Of a DNA stretch of 64,000 bases, positions 1 through 10,019 are shown piece after piece. This DNA comes from Bradyrhizobium campsiandrae (GTDB taxonomy: Bacteria > Pseudomonadota > Alphaproteobacteria > Rhizobiales > Xanthobacteraceae). Numbering within the stretch: position 1 is the stretch's first letter; every line of letters begins with the position of its first letter. The translations under genes were made by a program, and so were the position numbers. The stretch spans positions 1 to 64,000 of the forward strand of contig NZ_JAANIH010000027.1 in the NCBI RefSeq assembly GCF_014529705.1, written 5' to 3'. The notes beneath the pieces are model-generated. The model saw only the letters and a program-made list of their open reading frames with translations. It did no database searches and had not been told where the DNA came from.

Positions 1-8
1 GAGCACTT

Positions 9-57
9 GCGAAACCCATCATGCTTTTGCGCAGACAGAGATGTGATGGGGTTCGCT
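9..57. repeat. Short intergenic inverted repeat
   Basis: An imperfect inverted repeat pairs gcgaaacccatcat near 9-22 with gtgatggggttcgc near 43-56. It belongs to the GATGGGTT/AACCCATC type of intergenic palindrome frequent in Bradyrhizobium genomes. The family assignment is from general knowledge; only the palindrome is seen directly. Confidence 0.5.
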
Positions 58-307
58 TCGCTCTACCCATCCTACGCACCGCCTGTTCAGCCGCCGAGGT
101 AAGGTTAATTCTTCCTTTCGATTGTCGGTAAGATTTTATCTATTATCGTCCTGGGCATTCAAGACGAACTCGGGGCTCCGATAGTGTTTGCGTTTTGCTT
201 GATCGTGACTGGAACTGCGTTGCTTCTGTCCGGCCTGGTTGCCTTCGGCCTTCATCGAAACTCGCTGCACTCCTTGGCGCTGCTGTAGCGCGATCGGCAC
301 CGAAGTT

Positions 308-396
308 TCGTAGCCCGGATGGAGCGCGAGCGTAATCCGGGGTAGGAAATGCGGACATATGCCCCCGGATTACGCTTCGCTCCATCCGGGCTACGA
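308..396. repeat. Long palindromic repeat with the GTAGCCCGGATGGAGCG core
   Basis: Arm one (308-342) begins tcgtagcccggatggagcg and arm two (362-396) ends cgctccatccgggctacga. The arms are near-perfect reverse complements of about 35 bases around a 19-base loop. Such a stem would fold strongly in RNA or single-stranded DNA. This is a REP-like intergenic element typical of Bradyrhizobium and relatives (family knowledge). It carries no gene. Confidence 0.8.
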
Positions 397-514
397 ACTC
401 GAAGGGCGGCCTACGCCCTCACTACAGGACAAGCCAGCAACGCCGGCAGATCGGCGATGCGATGAAAGACGCCGTGGGAATCGAAGATCACGAGCTCGAG
501 AATTTCAGGCGCAT

Positions 515-1003
515 TCATCTCGCAGAGGGCTCCCCATCGCGCATCTGATACGCCGCGACGCGCTCATCGGCCCGGCGCAGCCGCCGGCACAGTTCGCGAT
601 TGATGTTCTGCAGGATGATCACATAGGCGCGGATATCGGCCTTGTAGCAGGCGTAGAGTTTTTGGGCCGTCAGCTCGTAGAGCACCGTCGGGCTTTCGGC
701 GACCACGGTGGCGGAGCGGTTCTGCATTTCGATCAGCGTCATCTCGCCGAAGAAATCGCCGGGCTCCAGGGCGGAAAGCGGAATGACGCTGCCCGCGTTC
801 GCCCGTTTGCTCACGGCGAGCCGGCCAGACTTGACGATGAACATCGAGCGGCCCGGCTCGCCCTCGGCGACGACGGTCGCGCCGGTGTCGAAATAGCACT
901 CGACCAGCATCGAGATCAGGAGGTCGAGGCTGGCATCCGACAGGCCGCCGAAGAACGGCGTCGCGAGCAGGAACGCTTTCAGGTCGGGAGCGCTGGCGGT
1001 CAT
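515..1003 (-). CDS. Cyclic nucleotide-binding domain protein
   Basis: The 162-residue product is almost entirely one cNMP-binding (CAP_ED) beta-roll, with the GRSMFIVKSGRLAV strand, the PGDFFGEMTLIE phosphate-binding cassette region and NRSATVVAE. No helix-turn-helix follows, so it is not a Crp-type transcription factor. It is probably a stand-alone sensor or regulatory subunit. The frame opens further upstream at a TTG (1060), but ATG at 1003 gives the family-like N terminus MTASAPDLKAFL. The ligand is unknown: the usual Arg of the cassette is not obvious (NRSA), so cAMP binding is not assured. Confidence 0.75.
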   Translation of the reverse strand: MTASAPDLKAFLLATPFFGGLSDASLDLLISMLVECYFDTGATVVAEGEPGRSMFIVKSGRLAVSKRANAGSVIPLSALEPGDFFGEMTLIEMQNRSATVVAESPTVLYELTAQKLYACYKADIRAYVIILQNINRELCRRLRRADERVAAYQMRDGEPSAR

Positions 1004-1072
1004 CCTGCGAGCATAGCTGTCGCCGCCATCAGCGGCAATCGGCTCGCAGGATAGGTTCAAGCCATGCGGGCG

Positions 1073-1708
1073 CTATTGCCGCGCAAGGTTCTCGCTCCGC
1101 ACCATCCGCTTTCGCCAGAGGTCCACCATGACCTTGACGGCGGCCGCAAGCACGGCTGCGCAGAGCACCGCTTTCGAGACCGTCTCCATCGTGCCCTCGA
1201 TCAGCAGGCAATGCACTACGGCTCCGATCACGATGACGATCGCGAGCGGGATATGGACCGCGCGCCAGGTGCGCAGCCGCAATCCCAGCCGCCGGCGCAT
1301 GGAAGCGAGAAGCGCGACTGCAAAAATGGCCCACATGGCGATCACGCCGAAGGGGGAGAACGGGGTGGGCGATGAGAAGGTGAGCGCGTCGATCATGTCG
1401 GGCGGGCTGGTGAACCAGAGGCCGGCGACATGGATCACCACCGCGAGGATGAGCGCACCACCGATCCAGTGATGGACGCGCCTGCTACGATAGGCCGATA
1501 GTCCCGGCAGAACTCCGCCGATCAGCAGGGGTTGAACCAGCACGAGACCGAGGGCGATGATGCCGGCGAAACCGGCGAGGATGTAGACCGGGCCGCGCCA
1601 TGCGAGCTGTTCGCTTGTCGCCGCGAGCGCGACCGGCACGCCGATGACCAAGGCGAGGGCGGCCCAGATCAAGGGTCCCCGGGCCGATCTCCACGCCTTC
1701 CCTTGCAA
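1073..1708 (-). CDS. Ferric-reductase-like transmembrane protein
   Basis: The 211-residue product has about six hydrophobic helices and the spacing of histidines (RVHHWIGG, VIHVAGLW, RAVHIPLA, VVHCLLIEG) expected for a bis-haem ferric reductase-like/YedZ (MsrQ-type) membrane domain. It lacks the FAD/NAD(P)H modules, so it would act as a quinol-linked haem electron carrier in the inner membrane. It follows the Tat-exported gene at 2217-1714 by only 5 bases, so the two are probably cotranscribed, with the membrane haem protein serving the periplasmic partner. The electron acceptor is not identifiable from sequence. Confidence 0.75.
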   Translation of the reverse strand: MQGKAWRSARGPLIWAALALVIGVPVALAATSEQLAWRGPVYILAGFAGIIALGLVLVQPLLIGGVLPGLSAYRSRRVHHWIGGALILAVVIHVAGLWFTSPPDMIDALTFSSPTPFSPFGVIAMWAIFAVALLASMRRRLGLRLRTWRAVHIPLAIVIVIGAVVHCLLIEGTMETVSKAVLCAAVLAAAVKVMVDLWRKRMVRSENLARQ

Positions 1709-1713
1709 CGCGG

Positions 1714-2217
1714 TCAGGCCGGCTGAAGCACGAAGTGCGCCTCGAGGCTGGCGTCTTTTGCGCTCCGCATGATCGGCCGCAGGAACACGGTCTTGAACTC
1801 GCCGCTGTCATAGGCGAGGTGGCCATGCGGCTGGCCGAAGATCGGAATGATCTGCGGCATCTCGAGCCTGAAGGCGCCGTCCTTGTCGGTGAGCGTGGCG
1901 CCGTGACTCTGCGGCTCGTGCTCCTGCCCTTCCACCGTGTGGGCCCAGATCTGGATGCGCTGCCCGGCCAGCGGCGCCCCGTCGCCGGCGCGGCGCACGG
2001 TGCCGCTCATCCAGAAGCCGCCCTTGCCGATCCGTTCCACGATCGGCGCGCCCTTGCGATAATTGTTGGCGCCGCCGGTCATGGACTCCGTCGGCGCCAG
2101 GCCTTCCGCGCGCGCGGGCAGCAAGAGGCTGGAAGTTCCGGCTGCCAGGACGCCTGATGCAAGCACGGCGCCGCCGCTAATGAGGAGGTTGCGGCGATTG
2201 AGTACGACAAGGCTCAT
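1714..2217 (-). CDS. Tat-exported intradiol-dioxygenase/transthyretin-like protein
   Basis: The N terminus NRRNLLISGGAVLASGV is a twin-arginine signal ending near ARAEG (residues 8-38). The remaining 130 residues form one beta-rich domain (FWMSGTVRRAGDGAPLAGQRIQIWAHT) resembling the intradiol ring-cleavage dioxygenase fold. The paired Tyr/His iron ligands of true protocatechuate dioxygenases are not clear. An AGGAGGA ribosome site lies just before ATG 2217. It forms a two-gene unit with the ferric-reductase-like gene, suggesting a periplasmic redox protein. The catalytic role is unproven. Confidence 0.7.
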   Translation of the reverse strand: MSLVVLNRRNLLISGGAVLASGVLAAGTSSLLLPARAEGLAPTESMTGGANNYRKGAPIVERIGKGGFWMSGTVRRAGDGAPLAGQRIQIWAHTVEGQEHEPQSHGATLTDKDGAFRLEMPQIIPIFGQPHGHLAYDSGEFKTVFLRPIMRSAKDASLEAHFVLQPA

Positions 2218-2403
2218 GTCTGTCCTCCTGGCAACGGTGGCATTGGTTGGAGCCTACAACAACACACGCGGAACGCCCAGTTGAGACAATGGGCGCCATG
2301 GTTCGCAATAACAGGGTTGTGAACGCTGCTCTATCTATTCGGTGCGGTGACACTACATGTGGCTTTCCCGGACGCGCAGATCCCTCCACTTCGGCAGCCA
2401 CAC

Positions 2404-3400
<997 letters not shown>

Positions 3401-3414
<14 letters not shown>

Positions 3415-5110
3415 TCGAGTTCAGGAAAGTGGCGACGCCGCGCTTGAGGCGCGCGCTTTCGCCGGCGAGCGATTGCGCGGCCGACTGCACCTGGGCCGAG
3501 GCGCCACCGGTCTCCGACGCGCCACGCTGCACGTCGGCGATGCTGGCCTCGACCTGCGAGGTGCCTTCGGCAGCGCGCTGCACGTTGCGGGAAATCTCCT
3601 GCGTCGCAGAGCCCTGCTGCTCGACCGAGGTCGAGATCGCCGACGATATCTCCGAGATCCTGCCGATCGTCGCGCCGATCTCCTTGATCGCTGCGACCGA
3701 GTCGCGCGTCGCCGACTGGATGTCGGCGATCTGCTGGCTGATCTCGTCAGTCGCCTTCGCGGTCTGCTCGGCCAGCGACTTCACCTCGGAGGCCACCACG
3801 GCAAAACCTCGGCCGGCATCACCAGCACGCGCGGCTTCGATGGTCGCATTCAGCGCCAACAAATTGGTCTGGCCGGCGATGGTCTGGATGAGATCGACGA
3901 CGTCACCGATCCGGCTCGCAGCCTGCGACAGCTCGCTGATACGGCTGTCGGTCTTCTGCGCCTGGCTGACGGCCTCGCCCGCGATCCGAGCCGAAGTCTC
4001 GACCTGGCGGGAGATCTCGCCGATGGAGGAGGCCAGCTCCTCGCTGGCTGCGGCAACCGAATGCACATTCGCCGATGCTTCGCCCGACGCCGTAGAAGCG
4101 CGGTTCGAGACTTGCGAAACGATGCCGGCCGTCCTTGACAGCGTGGTCGACGATGTTTCGAGCTGGCCAGCGGCCACCGAGACCAGCTCGATGATTTCGC
4201 CGACCTCACGCTCGAACTGATCGGCGAGCCGTTTCATGTCGACCTTGCGCGCTTCGCCCTGGCGGTGCTCGGCGACGGCCTGCTCCTCGCGCAGGCGGTT
4301 GGCTTCGGTCATCGCGTCGCGGAACACCTGCACGGTGCGCGCCATCTCGCCGATTTCGTCGCGGCGATCGGCATAAGCGACCGGCGCGTCGAGTTGGCCA
4401 GCGCTGAGTGAAGCCATGCGCTCCTTCAGCCCGATGAGCGGCTTGACCACGCTGCGGCCGACAGCCCAGGCGATCACGATCGAAATCAGCATCAGGACAG
4501 CGATGACGACCGAGGCGGTCTGCACCATCGACCAGAAGGAATTGTCGACCTCGGACATGTATTCGGCCGAGCCGATCATCAGGTTCCAGGGCGCGAAGCC
4601 CCGGGTGAAGGCGACCTTATCGAGCGGCGTGGCGTCGTTGCCGCTGCGACGGAACGAATAGCGCAGCGTGCCCTGGCCCTTTTTTGCGAGGTCCATCAGC
4701 GCGACCGCGAACAACATGCCGTTGGCGTCTTTGTTCGGACGCATGTCCTTGCCGACGAATTGCGGGATGCCCGGGTTGGAGACGCAGAGGCCCGTCTCAT
4801 AGTCGTAGATATAGGCGTAGTTGCTGTGGTCTTCGTACCAGACGTAATTGTTGGCTTCGAGGAACCGCTTCTTGGCTTCCTCCTCGGTCATTTGGCCGGC
4901 CTTGAAGGTCTTGTAATAGCCATCCGCCAGATTCCAGACGATGTCGACGGCGGCATGCGCCTTCTCGATCCGCTCGGTCACGAGCTGGCCCCGGGCGATC
5001 CACAGCACGGTCGAGGCGACCAGCGCCATGCAGACCGCGCCGACCAGGGTCATCAGCGCGAGCTTGGGGCCAATCGAACGGAGCGAAAACAGTGTCCTGA
5101 GAGCCGGCAT
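3401..5110 (-). CDS. Methyl-accepting chemotaxis protein with periplasmic Cache domain
   Basis: This 569-residue inner-membrane receptor has TM1 near residues 15-37, a periplasmic single-Cache domain (about 40-185, with NYVWYEDHSNYAYIYDYE), TM2 near 190-212, HAMP to about 265 and a cytoplasmic signalling domain. The hairpin tip IAGQTNLLALNATIEAARAG is intact. No C-terminal CheR/CheB pentapeptide is present. The start chosen is ATG 5110, just before a basic segment and TM1; an upstream in-frame start at 5164 adds an unlikely tail. The ligand is probably a small organic acid, as for many Cache_2 receptors (inference). Confidence 0.9.
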
Positions 5111-5292
5111 TCTGCCTCTTCGGTGTTGCCGGACAGCGCACACGCGAATCAAGGTGCAGGCCATCCCGAGGTGAGGATGCGCAAATTAGAGGCAATTCGT
5201 TAAGGACGCGGTTACGCCGGGAAAATCTGGAAGTGTCGCGGGTGTTACTGCGAGGTTAACTGCGAGCCTCCCGACATGGCGACGAAAACGCT

Positions 5293-6168
5293 CTAGTCCG
5301 GAAAGCCGAACAGCTTCGCCGGATTGTGCACCAGGATCTTCTCCAGCTCGGTCTGATCAGGCGCGTAGCGGTACATCAGCTCGAGCAGATCGGTGTCGTT
5401 CGGCGGCTGCTTGACGGAGACCGGATGCGGCCAGTCGCTGGCCCAGACGCAGCGGTCGATGGCGGCCTCGATATAGGTGCGCGCGATCGGGATCACGTCG
5501 TCATAGGGCGGACCGGCCTTCGAGGTCTTCTCGCCGAGTGACAGCATCACCCAGAAATTGCCCCTCTTGAGCAGCTCCAGCATCTTGCGCAGGTTCGGAT
5601 CGCTCTTGCCGGCCTCGGGATCGGGGCGCGCCATGTGGTCGATCAGCACGGGCACGTCGAGATTCTCGTACTTGGCAACGCTGGAGACGATGCCGTCCTT
5701 CTCAGGCTGAATCTTGACGTACCAGCCGAGCTCGCGGATGCGGGCGATGGCGCGGGCGAAATCGGCATCTGACAGCACCGCGCCAAGCTCCTGGCGAAAG
5801 CTGAAACGCGCGCCGCGCACGCCGGCGTCGTGCAGCTTGGCCAGATAGGCGTCGTTCGCCTCGGCGAACACCAGCGCATTGGCACAGCCTCGATAATTCG
5901 GTCCCATTGCGGCGAGGCCGTCGAGCACGACGGAATGGTCGGCGCCGTAGGTCGTGGTCTGCACGATGATGCCGCGCTCGATGCCGAGCGTCTTGTGCAT
6001 GCGCAACGCCGCTTCCCAGGTCGCCGATGGCATCCGGTACGCCGCACCCGGACGTTCCGGATATTTGTCGATCGGCCCCAGCACGTGAAACTGACTGTCT
6101 ATCGTCTTCGGCGGCGGAGCCTTGATCGGACGGCGCGGATTGGGATCAAACGGCAGATAGGTCGGCAT
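5293..6168 (-). CDS. Amidohydrolase family protein (PDC hydrolase-like)
   Basis: The 291-residue amidohydrolase_2 protein resembles 2-pyrone-4,6-dicarboxylate lactonase (LigI). It has DSQFHVLGPIDKYP, a central VLIDHMARPDP and the distal VWASDWPHP with the conserved Asp. The usual HxH after strand 1 reads QxH, so the first His is lost. LigI-type enzymes work without metal, so activity is still possible. A GGGAG ribosome site supports ATG 6168. It is the last gene of the catabolic operon starting at 9902 and probably opens a lactone. Confidence 0.75.
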   Translation of the reverse strand: MPTYLPFDPNPRRPIKAPPPKTIDSQFHVLGPIDKYPERPGAAYRMPSATWEAALRMHKTLGIERGIIVQTTTYGADHSVVLDGLAAMGPNYRGCANALVFAEANDAYLAKLHDAGVRGARFSFRQELGAVLSDADFARAIARIRELGWYVKIQPEKDGIVSSVAKYENLDVPVLIDHMARPDPEAGKSDPNLRKMLELLKRGNFWVMLSLGEKTSKAGPPYDDVIPIARTYIEAAIDRCVWASDWPHPVSVKQPPNDTDLLELMYRYAPDQTELEKILVHNPAKLFGFPD

Positions 6169-6182
6169 GCGCAAGAGCTCCC

Positions 6183-6578
6183 TCAGTCGATCACGGCGGT
6201 GAAGTCGCACTGCACCAGTGCGCCGCCATCCATGTTGTCCATCGGCAGCGCGTGGCGCGCCGGGCGCGAATGCTCGTCCGGAAACATTTTCAGCCACTCG
6301 ACATTGACAGGGCCACGCTGCGAGCGGTCCTTCAGCCACACTGTCATCTTGATGATGTCATCGGTGGTGCCGCCGGCCGCCTCCACCGTCGCCTTCATAT
6401 GCGCGAACATGTTGGCGCATTGGGCGTCGAGGCTCTCCGGCATCGCGTTGGTCGCGGGATCGCGGCCGAGGATGACGCCCGACATCACGAGATTACCGAT
6501 GCGGCAGGCATTCGGAATCGGATTGACGTGCTTGAACCCGCCGATATGGACGCTCTTGCGCCGCGATGAGGCTGTCAT
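6183..6578 (-). CDS. RidA family protein
   Basis: The 131-residue YjgF/YER057c/UK114-family protein contains CRIGNLVMSGVILG, the helix CANMFAHMKATVEAAGGTTDDIIKMTVWLKDR and a C-terminal HALPMDNMDGGALVQCDFTAV. Family members act as enamine/imine deaminases, or catalyse decarboxylation or tautomer steps in catabolic operons. A strong AGGAGGA site precedes ATG 6578, so longer upstream starts were discarded. It sits 14 bases before the amidohydrolase gene in the same operon and likely handles an unstable pathway intermediate. Confidence 0.85.
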   Translation of the reverse strand: MTASSRRKSVHIGGFKHVNPIPNACRIGNLVMSGVILGRDPATNAMPESLDAQCANMFAHMKATVEAAGGTTDDIIKMTVWLKDRSQRGPVNVEWLKMFPDEHSRPARHALPMDNMDGGALVQCDFTAVID

Positions 6579-6603
6579 GGTGCGCTTCCTCCTACGTTTT
6601 GGT

Positions 6604-7407
6604 TCAGACGAACTGGCACGACACCGAGCCGAAGGCGCCGTAGTCGGCATGAAACGTGTCGCCCCGCTTGATATCGACGGGCCGCGTGAACGAACCCGCT
6701 AGCACCACCTCGCCGGCCTTAAGATGCTCGTCGTGCGGCGCAAGACGATTGGCGAGCCAGGCGATGCCGTTGGCGGGATGGTTGAGCACGCCGGCCGCAA
6801 GCCCTGTTTCCTCGACCTCGCCGTTGCGGAACAACAGCGCGCCGATCCAGCGCAGATCTGCGTCCATCGGGCGGATCGGCCGGCCGCCGAGCACCAGCGC
6901 GGCGTTTGCCGCGTTGTCCGAGATCGTGTCCATGACCTTGCGGGTCTTGCCCGTTTCGGGATCGACGCGATGCATGCGCGTCTCCAGAATCTCGAGCGCC
7001 GGCGTGACGTAATCCGTAGCGTTGAGCACGTCGAAGATGGTGCAATCGGGCCCGCGCAGCGGCGCCTTCAGCACGAAGGCGAGCTCGACCTCGATCCGCG
7101 GCGCATGGAAGCGGTCGAACGGGATCGGCGTCGCGTCGGCATAGAACATGTCGGCGAACAGCACGCCGTAATCGGGCTCGGAGATGCCGACTGCATTCTG
7201 CATCGCCTTCGAGGTCAGGCCGATCTTGAGGCCCTTGATGACACGCCCGCGGCCGAGCTGAAGTCTGGTCCAGGCGCGCTGGACGGCGTAGGCATCCTCG
7301 ATCGTGAACTCGGGAAACTCCTTCGTGAACATCGGGATCAGCCTCTTGGTGCGCTCGGCTTCATCGAGCCGCGCGGCAAGGCGTTCGATCGTGGCAGCGT
7401 CGAGCAT
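6604..7407 (-). CDS. hpaH: 2-oxo-hept-4-ene-1,7-dioate hydratase-like protein
   Basis: The 267-residue fumarylacetoacetase-superfamily hydratase contains KIGLTSKAMQNAVGISEPDYGVLFADM, RIEVELAFVL (metal-binding acids), TPALEILETR and FTRPVDIKRGDTFHADYGAFGSVS. These match HpaH/MhpD hydratases, which add water to 2-hydroxy-dienoates in meta-cleavage pathways. Its start follows the previous gene's stop by 3 bases. Together with the neighbouring hydrolase it would convert a C7 dicarboxylic dienol toward pyruvate-yielding aldol cleavage, though no aldolase is found here. The HpaH name is by motif resemblance. Confidence 0.75.
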   Translation of the reverse strand: MLDAATIERLAARLDEAERTKRLIPMFTKEFPEFTIEDAYAVQRAWTRLQLGRGRVIKGLKIGLTSKAMQNAVGISEPDYGVLFADMFYADATPIPFDRFHAPRIEVELAFVLKAPLRGPDCTIFDVLNATDYVTPALEILETRMHRVDPETGKTRKVMDTISDNAANAALVLGGRPIRPMDADLRWIGALLFRNGEVEETGLAAGVLNHPANGIAWLANRLAPHDEHLKAGEVVLAGSFTRPVDIKRGDTFHADYGAFGSVSCQFV

Positions 7408-7410
7408 GGT

Positions 7411-8271
7411 CTACTGCTCCGCGGCCACGGTGTTGCGCAACACGCCGATGCGGCTGGACTCGACTTCGACGACGTCGCCGACCTTGAGCCAGCGCGGCGG
7501 GTCGAAGCGTGCACCCGCGCCGGTCGGCGTGCCGGTCACGATCATGTCGCCGGGCTTGAGCGTGGCGAAGGTCGAGAGATAGGAGATCAGGAAGTCGAAC
7601 GGGAACATCAGCCGCTCGGTCGTGTCCTGCTGCCGCACCTCGCCATTGACGCGCGTGACGATGTCATGTGGTCCGCGCGGGTCGAGCTCGTCCGCGGTGA
7701 CGATCCAGGGACCGATGCTGCCGGAGCGATCGAAGTTCTTGCCTTGCGTGACGTTGAACTTGCCGTGGCGCAGCCAGTCGCGAATCGTGCCTTCGTTGCA
7801 CAGCGTCATGCCGAAGATGTGGGCCCAGGCTTTCTCGCGCGGGATGTGGCGGCCGCCCTGCCCGATCACGATAACGAGCTCACCTTCATAGTCGAGCTGG
7901 TCGGAAACGTCAGGCTTCTCCAGCGGCTGGCCCGAGCCCGTCATCGAGGACATGCTGCGCACGAACAGGCTCGGATATTTGGGCAGATCCGAATTGTCCT
8001 TATATTCGGCGTTGCGCTCGGCGTAGTTGACGCCGATGCACCAGAGCTTCTCTGGTGCCAGCACCGGCGGAAGCAGCGTCAGTTCGTCCAGCGGGTAGTC
8101 CGGCTTTTGTCCGGCCACCGCCTCCTGCGCATCAGCCAGCGCGTTGGCGGCGATCAGCGCCTTGACCTCGGAGAAATCGCGACCGATCCGCCTGGTCAGA
8201 TCGACGACACCGCCTTCGACCGCCGCGCCATAGCGCGGCTCGCCGTCCACCAGATAGCTCACCAGTCGCAT
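7411..8271 (-). CDS. Fumarylacetoacetate hydrolase family protein
   Basis: The 286-residue FAH-family enzyme has the N-terminal MRLVSYLVDGEPRYGA extension and a catalytic core with LWCIGVNYAERNAEY, DQLDYEGELVIVIG (metal-binding Glu pair), ARDWLR-like TIRDWLRHGKFNVTQGKNFD and GDMIVTGTPTGAGA. It could be a 5-carboxymethyl-2-hydroxymuconate isomerase/decarboxylase or a 2,4-diketo-acid hydrolase. A clear AGGAGA site precedes ATG 8271. It is the third gene of the catabolic operon. The exact reaction cannot be fixed from sequence. Confidence 0.85.
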   Translation of the reverse strand: MRLVSYLVDGEPRYGAAVEGGVVDLTRRIGRDFSEVKALIAANALADAQEAVAGQKPDYPLDELTLLPPVLAPEKLWCIGVNYAERNAEYKDNSDLPKYPSLFVRSMSSMTGSGQPLEKPDVSDQLDYEGELVIVIGQGGRHIPREKAWAHIFGMTLCNEGTIRDWLRHGKFNVTQGKNFDRSGSIGPWIVTADELDPRGPHDIVTRVNGEVRQQDTTERLMFPFDFLISYLSTFATLKPGDMIVTGTPTGAGARFDPPRWLKVGDVVEVESSRIGVLRNTVAAEQ

Positions 8272-8315
8272 CGTCGTTCTCCTGATGTCTCGAGGCGCGG
8301 TCGGAGCTCGCGCGC

Positions 8316-8933
8316 TCAGTCTTTCGATTTGGGCGTCTGGAAGACGGTGTTCAGCGTCACAATCTCGCCGAGGCGGGCGTAGCGTGGCCCGCCGATCCGG
8401 GCGATCGGATCGAGCGCCCTGGTCTCGACCTTGCCGTCATTCACGAGACCGTCGCGCAGGTGGAACATCACGACCTCGCCGACGATCAGCCGGCTGCGGG
8501 CATCGCCGAATTCGAGGCACTGCCGGAACACGCATTCCATCGCGACCGGCGCGGCTGCGAGCCGGCTCACCTTGATGCGCTCGCAGGGCAGCGTCTCCAG
8601 CCCGAGATGCTCGACCTCGCTGATCTCGGGCGGATGCTCGACCGAGCTGTCATGCACCGCAGACATCAGCGGCGTATCGGCGATGTGGATGACATATTCC
8701 TCGGTATCGAGGATATTGTGCGCGGTGTCCTTGTAGTCGGCGCCCTTGCGGCCGACGCTGATGGCGAGCATCGGCGGCTTCTGCGAGACGAAGGTGAAGG
8801 CGCTGAACGGTGCGAGGTTGAGCACGCCCGCGCGCGACAGGCTCGTCACCCAGGCGATCGGCCGCGGCACCACGATGCCGGTCATCAGCCGGTAGATGCG
8901 TTCCGCGCCGAGTTCGGTGGGGTCGATCCGCAT
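8316..8933 (-). CDS. Flavin reductase-like FMN-binding protein
   Basis: The 205-residue split-barrel flavoprotein carries the typical VPRPIAWVTSLSRAGVLNLAPFSAF phosphate-binding strand-loop and KDTAHNILDTEEYVIHI. This family includes NAD(P)H:FMN reductases that feed two-component monooxygenases, and other FMN proteins (DIM6/NTAB). Its start lies 3 bases after the stop of the solute-binding protein gene, so they are cotranscribed. No oxygenase component is in the operon, so its partner is elsewhere; the LLM enzyme at 2404 is a possible but unproven partner. Confidence 0.85.
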   Translation of the reverse strand: MRIDPTELGAERIYRLMTGIVVPRPIAWVTSLSRAGVLNLAPFSAFTFVSQKPPMLAISVGRKGADYKDTAHNILDTEEYVIHIADTPLMSAVHDSSVEHPPEISEVEHLGLETLPCERIKVSRLAAAPVAMECVFRQCLEFGDARSRLIVGEVVMFHLRDGLVNDGKVETRALDPIARIGGPRYARLGEIVTLNTVFQTPKSKD

Positions 8934-8936
8934 CGC

Positions 8937-9902
8937 TCAGTCAGCCTTGATGTTGGCCTTGCGGACGACCGGAATCCACTTGGCGTCCTCGCGCTCGAGA
9001 TAGGCCTTGAACTCGTCCGGCGTCATCGCGACGGCTTCGCCGCCGAGCTTTTCGAACTTGTCGATAACGCCCGGGTCTTTGAGGATCGCGACCAGCGCCT
9101 CGTGCAGCTTGTCGACGATGGGCGCCGGCGTGCCGGCGGGGGCGAACAGGCCGGTAAAGGTCTGACCGTCGAAGTCCTTGTAGCCGAGCTCGGCGAAGGT
9201 CGGGACATCAGGCAGCGACTTCAGCCGGTGCGGGCTGGTGACGGCGAGCGCGCGGAACAGGCCGGCCTTGATGTGCTGGAGGCTGACCGTGAGCTGGTCG
9301 AAGGCGAACTGCACCTGTCCGCCGAGCAGATCGTTGATGGCAGGGGCATTGCCGCGGTAATGCGCCGTGACCCATTGCAGGCCGAGGCTCTCCTGCATGA
9401 GCTCGCTGAGCAGATGGTTGGTGGTGCCGGGACCGGGCGAGGCCATGGTCAGCTTGCCGGGTTCGCGCTTGGCGAGATCGATGAATTCCTTGAAGGTATT
9501 GGCCTGCACTGACGGATGCACCTCGAGCACCAGCGGCGTCATCGAGATGGTCGAAATGGGCAGGAAATCCCGCTTCCAGACATAGGCTTCGCGCTTGTTG
9601 ATTTCGGTCGCGAACAGCACCGGACCATTGGCGCCGACGAACAGCGTGTAGCCGTCGGGCGCGGACTTGGCGAAGGCTTCGCCAGCGATCATGCCGCCGG
9701 CGCCGGCCTTGTTCTCGATGATGAAGGGCTGACCGAGCTTTTCCTGGAGCTTGTCGGCAATGATGCGCGCCGCGCTGTCGACATTGCCGCCGGCGGGATA
9801 GGGCACGATCAGCTTGACGCTGCGCGCCGGCCATTGCTGAGCCGACACAGGCCCCGCCAGCATCGCACCGACAGCGGCGATGGCAATCCAGATTAATCTC
9901 AT
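8937..9902 (-). CDS. Tripartite tricarboxylate transporter substrate-binding protein (TctC/Bug family)
   Basis: The 321-residue periplasmic binding protein has a signal peptide (MRLIWIAIAAVGAMLAGPVSA) followed by the Bug hallmark WPARSVKLIVPYPAGG, then ADKLQEKLGQPFIIENKAGAGG and GYTLFVGANGP. A GGGAGGTTAAC site fixes ATG 9902; longer upstream frames run into the divergent regulator. It heads the catabolic operon and presumably captures the pathway substrate, an aromatic or dicarboxylic acid. No TctA/TctB membrane genes are nearby, so it is an orphan receptor or shares distant permeases. Confidence 0.9.
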   Translation of the reverse strand: MRLIWIAIAAVGAMLAGPVSAQQWPARSVKLIVPYPAGGNVDSAARIIADKLQEKLGQPFIIENKAGAGGMIAGEAFAKSAPDGYTLFVGANGPVLFATEINKREAYVWKRDFLPISTISMTPLVLEVHPSVQANTFKEFIDLAKREPGKLTMASPGPGTTNHLLSELMQESLGLQWVTAHYRGNAPAINDLLGGQVQFAFDQLTVSLQHIKAGLFRALAVTSPHRLKSLPDVPTFAELGYKDFDGQTFTGLFAPAGTPAPIVDKLHEALVAILKDPGVIDKFEKLGGEAVAMTPDEFKAYLEREDAKWIPVVRKANIKAD

Positions 9903-10019
9903 GTTAACCTCCCGGCGGCGCGTCCAATTCCAATTCGATTGCCCTGAGGTCGCGCAAGGCATCTCGACGGGAGCGCAATCTCCAGATGCGCGCTTGTCCT
10001 GTCGAGCGAATTGTGGCGT

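Larger units (their letters stand above)
1..514. other. Gene-poor left edge carrying two palindromic repeats
   Basis: No convincing gene is seen in the first 514 bases. The open frames here are low-quality shadows without ribosome binding sites. The stretch is lower in GC near 100-160 and holds the two inverted repeats listed separately. It probably lies between two transcription units, one of them outside the window. Confidence 0.5.

Noticed and set aside
143..385. 80-codon minus-strand ORF at the left edge
   Set aside because: It reads through half of a palindromic repeat and has no ribosome site or conserved motif.
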